From: Adiantum capillus-veneris
Lineage: Eukaryota; Streptophyta; Polypodiopsida; Polypodiales; Pteridaceae
DNA length: 64,000 nt
Assembly (NCBI GenBank): GCA_014529385.2
Contig: CM043960.1
Span: forward strand, 31,357,396 to 31,421,395
Direction: 5' to 3'
Both the position numbers and the translations under genes were made by a program. The notes under the pieces were generated by a model. It saw only the letters and a program-made list of their open reading frames with translations, was not told the DNA's origin and ran no database searches. Shown here piece after piece: positions 30,306-42,488 of the stretch; position 1 is the stretch's first letter; every line of letters starts with the position of its first letter.

Positions 30306-30396
30306 CTGCATCGGCTCTTGTATAGCTGGCCACAATGGCCTGTTCCCCTGCATATTCAAGGACCAATCTCATGAGGTTGTAGAACACATTTCCGTG
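30306..30396 (-). CDS. exon-like segment of an unidentified gene
   Basis: The minus strand reads GNVFYNLMRLVLEYAGEQ then AIVASYTRADA, ending GATGCAG|GTTTGG (donor-like); a possible acceptor is GTCAGTCAG|CACGG. A small candidate exon (30141-30181) lies between it and 29863-30004 but is stopped in the joined phase, so the model is incomplete. Same strand as the PPR gene, downstream of it. Not recognisable as a PPR, E or DYW domain. Confidence 0.3.
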
Positions 30397-30553
30397 CTGA
30401 CTGACCCGTCAAAAATTGGAGCAACTCCTGGATGCACATGCCCTACAGTCGTGCCTCATTCTGACAGTAACAAAGACGCACCTTCATCAACATGTTCTCC
30501 TTTTGCTTTAACATTATACCTAGAAACTCCTAACAGCAGCAAACAAGCTATAC

Positions 30554-32827
30554 TTAGGCAGGGTCCAAAGTCCCAACCATAGCATATATGTTTGAAAGAT
30601 GAACAAGAGCTGTTGAATTCTGAGGATTGAGAATCATAACTTGCTCTGCCACCTGTTTAGCTACCTCCACATTGCTAAAAACTCCACAAACATTTAGTAA
30701 GCTCATCCACAGCACCTCGTTAGCTGAGATTGGCATGGCCCTTAAAAGAAGAAAGGCTACTTCTAGCGATCCTGCACGGCTCAAAAGGTCAACCATGCAT
30801 GCAAAGTGATCTCTGATTGGTATTATATGATATTGTCCAATCATCAAGGAAAACAGCCAATAGGCTTCATGCAATAGGCCAGCATGGCTGCAACCACACA
30901 GAACACCTATGAATGTTACATCATTTGGCTGCTCCTCTTCCCTCATCTCTTTGAACAGGTCCAATGCCTCCTTACCACAGCCTTGTAATGCATACCCAGT
31001 AATCATTGTTGTCCATGCAATGACATCTCTTGGACAAGTTTTTGTAAACAAAGATTGTGCATCTTTTAAACTACCACACTTTGAATACATATCCAAAAGT
31101 GCACTTCTTATAACAAGTGAGAGTTCATACCCCTTTTCAAAGATTTCACTATGTAACAACCTGCCCCATGCCAACATTGTCAAGTTGGTGCAAGCTTTGA
31201 GAACGACAGTAAAGGTGGTTTCACTCGGACAAACTTTCTTACATACCATAGAATCAAATAGCATCACAGCTTCCTCTCCAAGCCCTTGTTGTACATAAGC
31301 TGTTAATAAAGTATTCCATACGACTGTGTCGTGCACCTGGATACTTGTAAGCACTAAACGAGCATCTTTTATACTCTCACATTTTGCATACATGTCAACC
31401 AAACTACTCCCAATAAACACATCATGCTCCAAGGCCCTTTCCACAATATAGGCATGAAGTCTCCTTCCCTTTTCTAATGCAAAAGGGCCTGTGCCTGCTT
31501 TGATGACACTAATGAATGTAGTTCCATCAGGCTCAACACCCATTTGGTGCATCTTGGTAAACAAAAAGTTTGCTTTCTCATAAAATCCCTGCTGAGAACA
31601 CCCACCAATGACTGCATTCCAAGAGATTAGCTCTTGCTTTGGCAATCTCATGAAAACAAATAATGCATCGCTGAAGCTTCCACATTTTGAGTACATATCA
31701 ACAAGGCTACTTCCTACGTAGGTATCTAATGGTAAGCTCATTTCTATGAGCTGCGCATGCAATTGCCTGCCCTCTTCATAAAGCTCCTCTTGGGCACAAG
31801 CATTGAAAGTACTTACAAAAGTAGGTCCATTTGGTGTCAAACTGCACTGCAACATTTCCTTGTAAAGCAGAAGAGCATTTCGTCCCATTCCTTTCTGCAC
31901 ATGACCTGCCATAATAATGGTCCACGAGATAACATCTTTATCGGGCATTTGGGCCAAAACATTATGTGCATCCAACAAGCAACCACATTTAACATACATG
32001 TCAAGCAGACTATTTGCGATGAAAATATTGTTTGAAAAACCAGATACGACAATGTACTTATACACCTGCTTTCCATACTCTAAATCAGTTAAGTGTGCAC
32101 AAGATTTTATTACAAATGCATAGGTGATTTCACTTGGTTTTACCCCAAGTCTTTGCATACTTTCAAACAAAAGAATGGCCTCCTTTTCCGGGCCCTGCTG
32201 AGCATAGCAAGAAATCATGGCATTCCATGATACTACATCATGAACTCTCATCTTATCAAACACATGCCGTGCATCTGGTATGCTCTTGCATTTTGCATAC
32301 ATGTCTATGAGGGCACTGCAAATAAAACAGTCTAGTTCAATATTACATGCCAAAGTGTCTGCATGAATGTACCTGCCTGGTTCTAGTGACTCCATGGCTG
32401 CACATGCTTTGAGAACAATAACGACAGTATACTTATCTGGAGTGATGCCCTTTGTTCGCATTTGCTTGAAGAGTTCGACAGCCTCCAAGCTCTTATCCTC
32501 CTTTATGTATGCTGTTATGATGGATGTCCAAGAAAAGATATTGTGCATAGGCAAGTGCATGAATGTGCTTTGAGCATCATGCAAACTACCACACTTGCCA
32601 TACATGTCAATAAGAAAATTCTCTAGCACAATGCTTGGAGAAACTGCACATAAGTGAAGGTGTAAATGTACACACCTTCCATCTTCCAAGGCCCTGACTT
32701 TGGTACATTCTTTGAGAGCAGAAGTGTACTCTGCAATAGGAACTTGCATACCTTGCTGAGCGATGGCATTTAAACTCTTGAACGACTCTTGGAGGCGCCC
32801 ATGTTCCCAGAAGTTCTTGGAGCGCAT
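30554..32827 (-). CDS. PLS-class pentatricopeptide repeat protein
   Basis: Intronless ORF of 757 residues. Six PLS triplets recur about every 101 residues, each marked by an L(I/L/V)DMYxKCxSxxDA motif (first at residues 72-85), and each followed by VxSWxxxIxxYxQxG and EAxxLFxxM. A seventh, degenerate unit has VDLLSRAGSLEVA. The end has an E1-like segment (VLWMSLLNVCGVFSNVEVAK, then STALVHLSNIYAMVG) and stops there; no complete E2 or DYW deaminase is present. PLS proteins bind organellar RNA and usually guide C-to-U editing; one without DYW would need a partner. No obvious transit peptide. An in-frame TAA two codons upstream fixes the start. No frameshift or stop; likely functional. Confidence 0.93.
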   Translation of the reverse strand: MRSKNFWEHGRLQESFKSLNAIAQQGMQVPIAEYTSALKECTKVRALEDGRCVHLHLHLCAVSPSIVLENFLIDMYGKCGSLHDAQSTFMHLPMHNIFSWTSIITAYIKEDKSLEAVELFKQMRTKGITPDKYTVVIVLKACAAMESLEPGRYIHADTLACNIELDCFICSALIDMYAKCKSIPDARHVFDKMRVHDVVSWNAMISCYAQQGPEKEAILLFESMQRLGVKPSEITYAFVIKSCAHLTDLEYGKQVYKYIVVSGFSNNIFIANSLLDMYVKCGCLLDAHNVLAQMPDKDVISWTIIMAGHVQKGMGRNALLLYKEMLQCSLTPNGPTFVSTFNACAQEELYEEGRQLHAQLIEMSLPLDTYVGSSLVDMYSKCGSFSDALFVFMRLPKQELISWNAVIGGCSQQGFYEKANFLFTKMHQMGVEPDGTTFISVIKAGTGPFALEKGRRLHAYIVERALEHDVFIGSSLVDMYAKCESIKDARLVLTSIQVHDTVVWNTLLTAYVQQGLGEEAVMLFDSMVCKKVCPSETTFTVVLKACTNLTMLAWGRLLHSEIFEKGYELSLVIRSALLDMYSKCGSLKDAQSLFTKTCPRDVIAWTTMITGYALQGCGKEALDLFKEMREEEQPNDVTFIGVLCGCSHAGLLHEAYWLFSLMIGQYHIIPIRDHFACMVDLLSRAGSLEVAFLLLRAMPISANEVLWMSLLNVCGVFSNVEVAKQVAEQVMILNPQNSTALVHLSNIYAMVGTLDPA

Positions 32828-32837
32828 GACTTATCTC

Positions 32838-32877
32838 TGTCATCTCTCTCTCTCTCTCGCTCGCTCTCTCTCTCTCT
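32838..32877 (-). promoter_or_regulatory. GA-repeat in the 5' leader of the PPR gene
   Basis: About 40 bp of GA repeats (minus strand) starting about 11 bp upstream of the PPR start codon. GA-rich leaders and promoters can bind BPC/GAGA-type factors in plants. Functional use here is inference. Confidence 0.4.
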
Positions 32878-33829
32878 GTGGCACTCAAAGATTATGCGAC
32901 GCCATCGACAGCAGCGTTGCACCCAAATGCGCGAGCTATGTGTTCGGGCCCAACAGGCAGAGGCATAATAGTGAACACAGCAGTTTTCAAATGATGATTA
33001 ACTTTTGCCTTGATTGCTTCGTTGCAGAAATGGTAACAATTCAACAAGATGAATATATATTCACTATGGCCTGCATAAGGCTATTTACAAGAATTTCCTC
33101 ATAAAAAGCTTTTTTAAGAATTAAGAAAAATAGAAAGTGACACTATTATTTTTAAACATGTAATGTCACAATACAATAATATGTTTTTTTGAAAAAAAAG
33201 TGTAACAATATATTCCAAAGGATAAAAATTAATGTTTGACACAAATCTAGATGCCCCTTTTCAAAGACAGTGTACACAAATGTCAACACCCTCTCACAAA
33301 GGCTTTAAAAAAAATTTAAAATTATCATTAGCTTGTCATGTGGCATTCATCAATGAGCTTTTTCCAATGGTCCAGATTTGCACCCAAAAGTCCACCCTTC
33401 ACTAAGGACTCCTTATGTAGTCCAACAAGTGATGAAATCACTAGGCCTACCCCTTGCACATAGCTCTATGGTTTCATATTTGAAGTTCAATCTATCTATA
33501 CTAATGGCATGGTAGACATGTCATGATATGCGAATTTCTGTCAAAGTGTCTATTTATTGGATAGGTGCCTTCCAATCTCTCTCCACTTCCTTTGTAAATT
33601 GTGGCTCGCTTCGAAATTAAAATTTTGACTACCCTCTTAGTTTTGTGTCCTTGTGTAAGATCTTCCACTTGGACCCACCATTGTCAAAGGTTCGATTTCA
33701 TGTTGCTCTATAGGATTTTAACAGCTCGCTTCTCTTTCGACCTACCCCTCTCTTTCTCTCTCCATGGGGAAGGCGATGGAACCCAAACACTATTGCAAGG
33801 GAGCAAGCGACAACAGAGGCCGCTTTTAT

Positions 33830-33830
<1 letters not shown>
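32878..33830. other. no recognisable gene; upstream region of the PPR gene
   Basis: AT-rich, short ORFs only. On the minus strand this is the promoter-proximal side of the PPR gene. No clear core element was assigned. Confidence 0.4.

Positions 33831-33926
<96 letters not shown>
33831..33926. repeat. compound (CT)n(CA)n microsatellite
   Basis: CT array 33831-33897 followed directly by CA array 33897-33926. Confidence 0.98.
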
Positions 33927-34599
<673 letters not shown>

Positions 34600-34928
34600 T
34601 TGAAGACAACTCAAACAAGAACATAGAAATAGGGGCACAAGTTGCTACTTGAGCAACAAGGATGAAAGAAGCACCAGCGAGGCAATGACCCATACTAGTT
34701 TTCAAGAAATGTCTTCTAACCGTAAGGTGGACACATGCTCCGACACATAATGTCGTCGACCTGACGAACTAGACATCGAAGAAATTTTCTTAAATCTCTA
34801 GGAATTTTTGCAAAAGGAATCGATCAACCAAAAAAAAGTTGGACCATCGACAGAATGCTTAGAGTTCTTCGCTCCACATTAAGAATGGGTTATTAAGCAC
34901 TCACTAACATTTTGTTGGGCATAAGCAA

Positions 34929-35324
34929 TTGTTTTGGCTTGCATTGCTTCTAAAGTATAGTCTTAGAGAAATCCACCAACTCCTTGAAGTTGTAAGGCTC
35001 ATGCATTCCGATCTCAAAGAGTTGAACCTTCCTGTTGAGAAGGATATTCTCGGTATTGAGCACATGCATAAATTGGCCATACTTGATCCCGTGCAAGCAC
35101 GTTCTTTCATCGATGCACTAGATCTAGAGGCTGTGATGTCATGCTTCTTGGTGCGACAATTGCGAGATGCATGCTACAGGGCCTTCTCAATGTGTTGCCT
35201 TTCCAACCCTGATATAGCTCTTCGTCCTCGGGCCTCTAAAGCCCTCGCCAATTTGAAGATCTTGTCCTTGCTCATCTCCTCCTCCCCGTCTCAAGGTGCA
35301 AAAACCCTGCACAAGGTCGACTAA
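34929..35324 (+). CDS. unrecognised 131-aa ORF
   Basis: Begins [20 protein letters not shown] and continues with balanced, helix-like composition ([34 protein letters not shown]). It ends just before the CT array at 35355. No motif recognised, and no evidence from the sequence that it is expressed. It could be a gene fragment or a chance frame. Confidence 0.3.
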   Translation: MFWLALLLKYSLREIHQLLEVVRLMHSDLKELNLPVEKDILGIEHMHKLAILDPVQARSFIDALDLEAVMSCFLVRQLRDACYRAFSMCCLSNPDIALRPRASKALANLKILSLLISSSPSQGAKTLHKVD

Positions 35325-35351
35325 ACCCTGCTATACTCACAGCAACAAAAC

Positions 35352-36268
<917 letters not shown>

Positions 36269-36276
36269 AGTTCCAC

Positions 36277-36494
36277 CCCGGGGCAGTCACTTATCAAAAG
36301 ACCCCTATATCACATGCGTTCAAGAGGTAATTAATAATACCCCAATATACATACTATACTTACACTATGAGCCTATTTAAAAAACCCCCACCCCCCTCTG
36401 TATGTATACATTTTTATACATTTTGGTCTTTTAATAATCCTCTCTGGTTAAATCACGTGATATCATACACATTCTAAAAAGTGACCCCCCCGGG
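36277..36494 (-). mobile_element. MITE copy 1 (8-bp TSD)
   Basis: 218 bp with terminal inverted repeats CCCGGGGCAGTCACTT (left) and CCCGGGGGGGTCACTT (right, complemented). Flanked by the perfect 8-bp duplication AGTTCCAC (36269-36276 and 36495-36502). The interior is AT-rich and non-coding and matches 55578-55794 in inverse orientation. An 8-bp duplication fits the hAT superfamily, though hAT ends usually start CAG or TAG. Confidence 0.9.
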
Positions 36495-36502
36495 AGTTCC
36501 AC

Positions 36503-37614
36503 ACAAAGCGATTGATCTTAAATTACATGAGACTTTTATAAAGTTCCATAGTTCCATTTTATATAAATGAGGATGGTTTTAAAAGACTTTGATCATTCTA
36601 TATAAGTATATAACTATGTTAGTGAAACAAGATGCACGCTTTCAATAGCACTACATTTAGAGGACTATAAAATGTGTCATTAAAATTCTTGCAAATAGTT
36701 TCTTCTTTACCTTTTTGTTTAAATTTCTCTTAGGTATTTCAAGACCTTAAACTCAAAATTGTGTGCAATTCAGAGTCCCTTAACAGAATGGATTTGGTCT
36801 TCTAATTATATATCAAAGATCGCTATTTTGAAACTTCTATATGTGACGGTTTTTGCATAGTACATGCACATTTTAGAGGAGCATAGTGAAACTATGGGAT
36901 ATTAATGTACTTAAAGACTTTCCTGCAAGAGATTGATGCAAAATGGACAAGAGAAAATAGAGAAAGGGAATGACATGGACTAGAGGAATAAAGAGATTAT
37001 GCATACATGTGGGTATATGCCCTCCATTATACCCACAAAACTCTATATCGCTACTCTTATACATTGCTATAAAAGGGTACCTCCAATTATAGAGAATCAA
37101 TTTTTGTTGTTCAATTAAAACTATGACACCACACGAGTAATTCAAACAATAATCCATGAGCTACACATTAATGGATCCTTTTTGTATAAGTTATCGATTT
37201 ACATCTAAAGGTCATCGTGGTGCCATAAATTCGACTTGATGACCTTGCCAAAGCAATACATAGAGTTAATGACAAAGCCATGGGGCCTATCCCATGGCAT
37301 CGGTATGGCCTTGCAAAGTGAGTCAATTGGTTGTCATCAAGTTACTAGGAAAAACAACGTAAAGAGTATGCAACAACGTGTGGTCAAGCCGCCTATTACC
37401 ATATTATGGAAAGGAGTGTGTGAACACACTTAGGACCGTCGGGGCAGGCTAGGAGGTTTTTGGTTGAGGCTTGTATTTGCACCCATCACTCTAGCACATG
37501 TCTTTACTTTGTATTAGTATATTAAATAATACTACTTCCAATGTTGTATGCTATTAAGATTCTCCTTCATCTTCTCCATCTTCGCATGAATCCTTGCAAC
37601 CGTATTTTAGAAAT
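36503..37614. other. no recognisable gene
   Basis: AT-rich, no supported ORF. At 37615-37628 TGGTATCATAGTCA resembles a degraded initiator-Met PBS, so the last part may be an old LTR. Confidence 0.35.
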
Positions 37615-37660
37615 TGGTATCATAGTCAATTTTTGCATCCAAGGTAGTTAGTTACCATTA

Positions 37661-37924
37661 CTAGCACCTTCCTTGCTCACTTTCTTTAGATTGAGGTGAT
37701 ACTTGGTGAGCATTTGCAAATAGGCATCCTTGCCTGGTTGATCTAGCAATGTGAACAAACTTGGAAAGCTTTCCATTGATAATAATTCTGAAAGCAACTT
37801 CTTGACCCAACATAATGATATGTGTGCTCATCTTAGAGTCAAAGCCCATCTTAGTTGAGACTTTGGATATAAAGTCCCATTGTATTGTGTCAAATGTTTT
37901 TGCAAAATCCAATGGTAGCAGCAC
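37661..37924 (-). pseudogene. LINE (non-LTR) reverse transcriptase fragment
   Basis: An 87-residue frame with non-LTR RT motifs: LDFAKTFDTIQWDFISKV (usually LDFAKAFD), MGFDSKMSTHIIMLG and ARSTRQGC, the last being the start of the RQGCPLSP-type motif. The frame is lost after RQGC, and no endonuclease or catalytic YADD segment is present. It is a 5'- and 3'-truncated remnant. Confidence 0.8.
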
Positions 37925-38099
37925 AATGTTTTGCCAAACTTAATTGCCTCTAATTACTCCCCCCCCCCCTTCAATATATATCCATGGCTAGAGAGAGAGA
38001 GTGAGGAAAGGAGGGAAACATCATGGGAGTGGGATCTTTCTAGAGAAAGGGATGGAGGGAGAAACAATGAGGAAGGGTGTGGGAGAGAGTGTGGCTAAG

Positions 38100-38110
38100 C
38101 AAGGTGATGG

Positions 38111-38147
<37 letters not shown>

Positions 38148-38246
38148 AGAGTATAGGAAAGATATAGAAACAAAGGGATAGAGAGAAAAAATTCCATGGG
38201 TAGGGGGGAGAGAGAGAGGGGGGGGGAGATAGGTGAAATGGGTGGG

Positions 38247-38295
<49 letters not shown>

Positions 38296-38520
38296 CGGGA
38301 TGAAAGAGAGATAGATAAAGAAGAAGAGAGAGGTTGAGGATGCAAGGAAGGGAGGGAGGGAAAGAGAGAGAATGGGTGAGAGAGAGAAAAGAAGTAAGTT
38401 AAAAAGACACATGGCAGCCAAAGGAGGGAGAGAGTAGGAGAGGTACGTAACGGGCAGAGGACATGCAATGAGATCGAGGATCAAGGGTTGGTATGGTGGG
38501 GAGAGAGAGAGAGAGAGAAG
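38100..38520. repeat. GA-rich low-complexity tract
   Basis: Several GA arrays (about 38115-38144, 38250-38291, 38498-38518) in purine-rich DNA. Serine/leucine-rich ORFs on the minus strand are low-complexity readings of this tract. Confidence 0.9.
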
Positions 38521-38676
38521 AAGTTAGTGAGAAAGAGATGCAGAGGCAGGGATAGCAAGAGAGAGCTGAAGAGTGGAGGATAGAGGATAGGGAGGATGAG
38601 AGGGGACAGTTGGAAGTGATGGAGAAGGAGAGGGTGCCAGAGGAGAAGAAGAGAAGGAGAGGATAGAGGATAGAGC

Positions 38677-38694
38677 CCCCCCCCCCCCCCCCCC

Positions 38695-38739
<45 letters not shown>

Positions 38740-38747
38740 GTATGTAT
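38677..38747. repeat. C homopolymer and (TA)n/(TATG)n microsatellite
   Basis: C-run (about 38677-38695) followed by TA and TATG repeats. The copia element at 38748 is inserted at the end of this array; the array resumes at 43966. Confidence 0.95.
38743..38747. repeat. TSD TGTAT, left
   Basis: Identical to 43966-43970; TSD of the copia element. Because the target is itself a TGTAT-like repeat, the match is less decisive alone, but the LTR ends fix the boundary. Confidence 0.8.
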
Positions 38748-39069
38748 TGTAAAGAATGAGGATGCAAGAGAGCTACACAAGACAAGCACAAAGCACACAG
38801 AGATGGAAAGCTTCTTCTTCTTCTTCACAGAAAAGAGAGTACAAAATGACTAAGTGCTAAAGCTGAAAAGTAGCACATATGTACATGCGGTCACTAAGTG
38901 TGAACTCGCTAGAAGCGTACTAGGCTGGCACTATATGTGTAGTCCAGCTGTAGAATCACTGGCAGAGATCCTCCGTGTCGGTCACCTAACGCGGCAGTGA
39001 GTAAATGCCGTAAGCGGCCAAGACCCGTAGTGGATGCCAGCTCAAGGTGTAGAGCTCGACATCTCAACA
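38748..39069 (-). repeat. 3' LTR of copia element
   Basis: TGTAAAGAATGAGG to CATCTCAACA in plus orientation. Near-identical to 43644-43965. Confidence 0.97.
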
Positions 39070-39084
39070 CTCCCCCTCGAGCTC
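39070..39084 (-). other. polypurine tract
   Basis: The minus strand reads GAGCTCGAGGGGGAG immediately before the 3' LTR. Confidence 0.85.
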
Positions 39085-40673
39085 TGCATGTCGCAGAGTC
39101 CAAGCATAGTCCGGAAACGTCGAAGCTTCTTAGCTCCGAGGGCCTTGGTAAAGATATCCGCTATCTACTCCTCTGTGCTGACGTAGACCAAGTCGATGTC
39201 GCCCGCCAACACTCGCTCTCAAACGTAGTGGTAATAGACCTCTATGTGTTTGGTCCTGGCATGGAACACTGGGTTCCTAGCCAACTGCATGCTGCTGAGG
39301 TTGTCACAATGGATGAAAATCTGCTGGTCCACCTGCACTCCCAAGTCCTCAAGTAATGTGCGTAGCCAAGCTACCTCGCACGCCGCAACTGCTGCACCTC
39401 TGTACTCGGCCTCTGTGCTCGATAAAGCAACCGTAGGCTGCTTTTTGCTGCTCCAAGTAACAGCAGCACTCCCAAAAGAGAACATGAAGCCACTCGTAGA
39501 TCTCCTATCAACAATGCTACCTGCCCAATCTGCATCTGTATACCCATACAATGCTAATGGTGCATATGCTTCATAGAACAATGCGTAGTCAAGAGTACCT
39601 TGCACATACCTAAGTGTGCGTCGTACTCCATCCAAATGTGGCTTCCTCGGAAGCTGCATGAACTGACTCTCCAAGCCTACTGTGTAGCTCAAGTCTGGCC
39701 TCGTGATAGTCAAGTAGATTAGACTACCCACAATCTTCCTGTACATGTTGACATCCTCAACAACATCACCCTTCTCTGCACTCAGCTTTGCATTCACATC
39801 CAAGGGAATAGAAATTGGCTTACAATCAGCCATACCACACTTTGACAACATGTCCAAAGCATACTGTCTCTGTGATAGCCATACACCCTCTGGAGTCCTG
39901 ATCACCTCAATGCCAAGAAAGTAGCGCAACTCGCCTAAATCTTTCATTTCAAACTCCTGTTTGAGAAGACCCTTCACATGGTCAATCTCCATAGCATTGT
40001 CACCAACAATAATAAGGTCATCTACATATATGGTAATGACCACAATCCCCACATCACTCTCACGTACATAGAGTGAATGATCAGCATGAGCTCTCCTAAA
40101 ACCAATACTGACAAGATACTTGGCAATCCTGTCATACCATGCTCTAGAGCCCTGCTTCAAACCATACAAAGCTTTGAGAAGTCTGCATACATAATCTGGG
40201 TAACCTGGATCGACATAACCAGGTGGCTGATCCATATACACTTCCTCTTGCAACTCACCATTCAAGAAGGTATTCTTTACATCCATTTGATGCATAATCC
40301 ATCCTCTAGATGCAGCCACTGCTATGACAGCTCTCACAGTCGTCATCTTTACCACTGGAGCAAAGGTCTCCTCATAGTCTATGCCATACGTCTGTGCATA
40401 ACCCTTTGCGACCAGCCTTGCCTTGTGACGCTCAATGTTACCATCAGCATTATGCTTGGTTTTATACATGCATTTACAGCCAATAGCTTTCTTGCCACTT
40501 GGCAATGGCACCAACTCCCATGTGTCGTTTGCTTCCAATGCAGCCATCTCTTCATTCATTGCATCATCCCAATGCACATTTCCAACTGCATCCTCAAAAG
40601 ATGTGGGCTCCACATCCTGTATCACCTTAGCCATGTAGGCTTGGTGATGCGCTAGATACCCATCATAAGTCAA
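39085..40673 (-). pseudogene. copia reverse transcriptase and RNase H
   Basis: The longest intact frame is 39219-40673 (484 residues). RT motifs in order: WELVPLPSGKKAIGCKCMYK, RLVAKGYAQTYGIDYEETFA, FLNGELQEEVYMDQPPGYVD, the active site IYVDDLIIVGDN, then LGIEV. RNase H: YTDADWAGSIVDRRSTSGF, TVALSSTEAEYRGAA and KHIEVYYHYV. It is stopped by TGA at 39219-39221, where the family normally has Arg (HYVRERV), and again by TAG at 39165-39167, where Gln is normal (EEQIADIFTKAL). Beyond that the frame stays open to the LTR. Confidence 0.95.
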
Positions 40674-41087
40674 TTTTTGAACTGGATTTCTGACTCTATT
40701 AGATCTGCGCGGTCCTGGGTCACTCCTTTGCCCTCTAGCATCTTCTTGTACTTTCCTTACACCAGGTGTCCTGACAGCCGGAATTCCAAATTCCTCATCA
40801 AGAATTTGTTCAGAACCATCTCAATCCATGTCTACATGTGAAAAACCTGATGATGCATTAGCCATAAAGGGAGGTTCATCAACCTTTTCCTTTCCTTTTC
40901 GTGATACATTCCCTGTACCTGTTGGTGGAGTAACCTGCGTACGTAGTCTACCATTCCATGGTTTCTCAACAGAGCCACGAGAAGAGGACTCTTGTGGTCC
41001 ACTCAAAACCTGTGACTGTGGCCTCACATTTTGTACAACCACATCATCTTTTACATCAGCCCCAATAGTGCCATGTGCATTACTGTA
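40674..41087 (-). pseudogene. copia integrase-RT linker
   Basis: In frame with the rest of pol, low conservation as usual for this linker. Contains VRPQSQVLSGPQESSSRGS and one TGA at 40821-40823 (context HVDMD-stop-DGSEQ). Ends next to the TAG at 41088-41090. Confidence 0.85.
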
Positions 41088-41834
41088 CTAGCTGCTCATC
41101 TCATCAAAGACTACATCTCTGCTCACTCGTAATTCTCGTGTAGTAGGATTGTAGCACCTATACCCCTTTTGTTCAAGGGAATATCCCACAAGAATATATT
41201 TCTCTGCTTTAGGATCCAATTTCCTACGCAACTCATCTGGTACATGCACGTAAGCTATGCAGCCAAACACTTTCAAGTGTGCCAAATCAGGCTTTGTACC
41301 TGTAAACTTTTCCTCAGGTGTTACATCATGCACCGCAGCTGTAGGTGTCCTGTTCATAATGTACACAGCTGTATTTATGGCTTCAACCCAGAAATGATGA
41401 GGCATGTTCTTCTCATTCATCAATGCACGTGCAACCTCTGCAATGTGCCTGTTTTTCCTTTCTGCGACCCCATTCTGTTGTGGAGTATATATGCATGTAA
41501 ACTGCCTCCGTATACCATGCATTCGCAAAAAATCTGAAAAATCATTGGAGAAGTACTCTCCCCCTCCATCTGACCTCAATGTCTTGATTTGCATATCTGT
41601 CTCCTTCTCAATCATGACTTTGAAGTCTTGAAAGTGACCAAACACTTCACTTTTGTTACGCATGAAGTAGACCCATACTTTCCTTGTATGGTCATCAATG
41701 AAAGAGACATAATACCTGCAACCATGTATACTTGCATTATCGGTTGGACCCCAAACATCTGTGTGCACCACCTCAAGTGGCTTTTTACATACATTGCGCT
41801 CATGTGGAAATGAGCCCTTTGACTGTTTTCCAAA
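41088..41834 (-). pseudogene. copia integrase
   Basis: An intact frame lies at 41088-41771 (227 residues), in phase with the flanking parts. Motifs: VVHTDVWGPTDNASIHGCRY (first Asp), KTLRSDGGGEYFSNDFSDFL (second Asp), YTPQQNGVAERKNRHIAEVA (Glu), FGCIAYVHVP and YILVGYSLEQKGYR. Bounded by TAG at 41835-41837 on the N-terminal side, within a CAAC-stop-FGKQ context where copia elements normally have Gln, and TAG at 41088-41090 on the other. Confidence 0.95.
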
Positions 41835-42488
41835 CTAGCATGCTGCACAGACTTTATGCATACCATCCACCTTGAATTTGGGCAAACCTTTTACAATCTG
41901 TTTTGATTGCATGCTGCGCAATCTCTGCTCATTGACATGGCCAATGCGTTTGTGCCAAATGTCAACATCAGCCACAACACCTATGCCCTGTGCAAATAAT
42001 GCAGCTTTTACCTCAGGCATGTCTACATTCAGTGTAAACATTCTGCCCACACATTTTCCCTCTGTGATCAGCTTACAGCCATTCTGGAAATCTTCTACAT
42101 AACAGCCATTTGGATTGAAGCAAACCTGCAAACCCTGCTCAACCATTTGTCCAACAGAAACAAGATTCTTTGTAATGTTTGGGACATGAAGTACATCTGC
42201 TAAGTACTTTGATTTCCCACTCTTCGTATTTAGAGGTATGTCCCCTACATGAGCAATGGGGTGAGCTGTGTCATCTCCTGTCTGCACATAGCCTGACACA
42301 TCTGGTTTGCACATATCTCTATACCACTCTCCACGAGATGTCATGTGATTAGAGGCACCTGAATCCACATACCAAACATCATCTTGGGTGGAATTCTCTG
42401 CAGTCATTGTATTCATTACATGCTGCATAACAAACATGCGCTCGTTTTTGCTGTCATCTGCATCTCTGTTAGTAGATGCATAGTTGCC
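41835..42488 (-). pseudogene. copia protease and pre-integrase domain
   Basis: In frame with gag. The aspartic protease active site is WYVDSGASNHMTS (about 42345-42380). The pre-integrase zinc region has DIWHKRIGHVNEQRLRSMQ and ends MHKVCAAC before TAG at 41835-41837. Confidence 0.93.

Noticed and set aside
40077-40655. 192-aa plus-strand ORF opposite the copia RT
   Set aside because: Antisense shadow of a clearly identified RT frame; composition is that of reversed codons.
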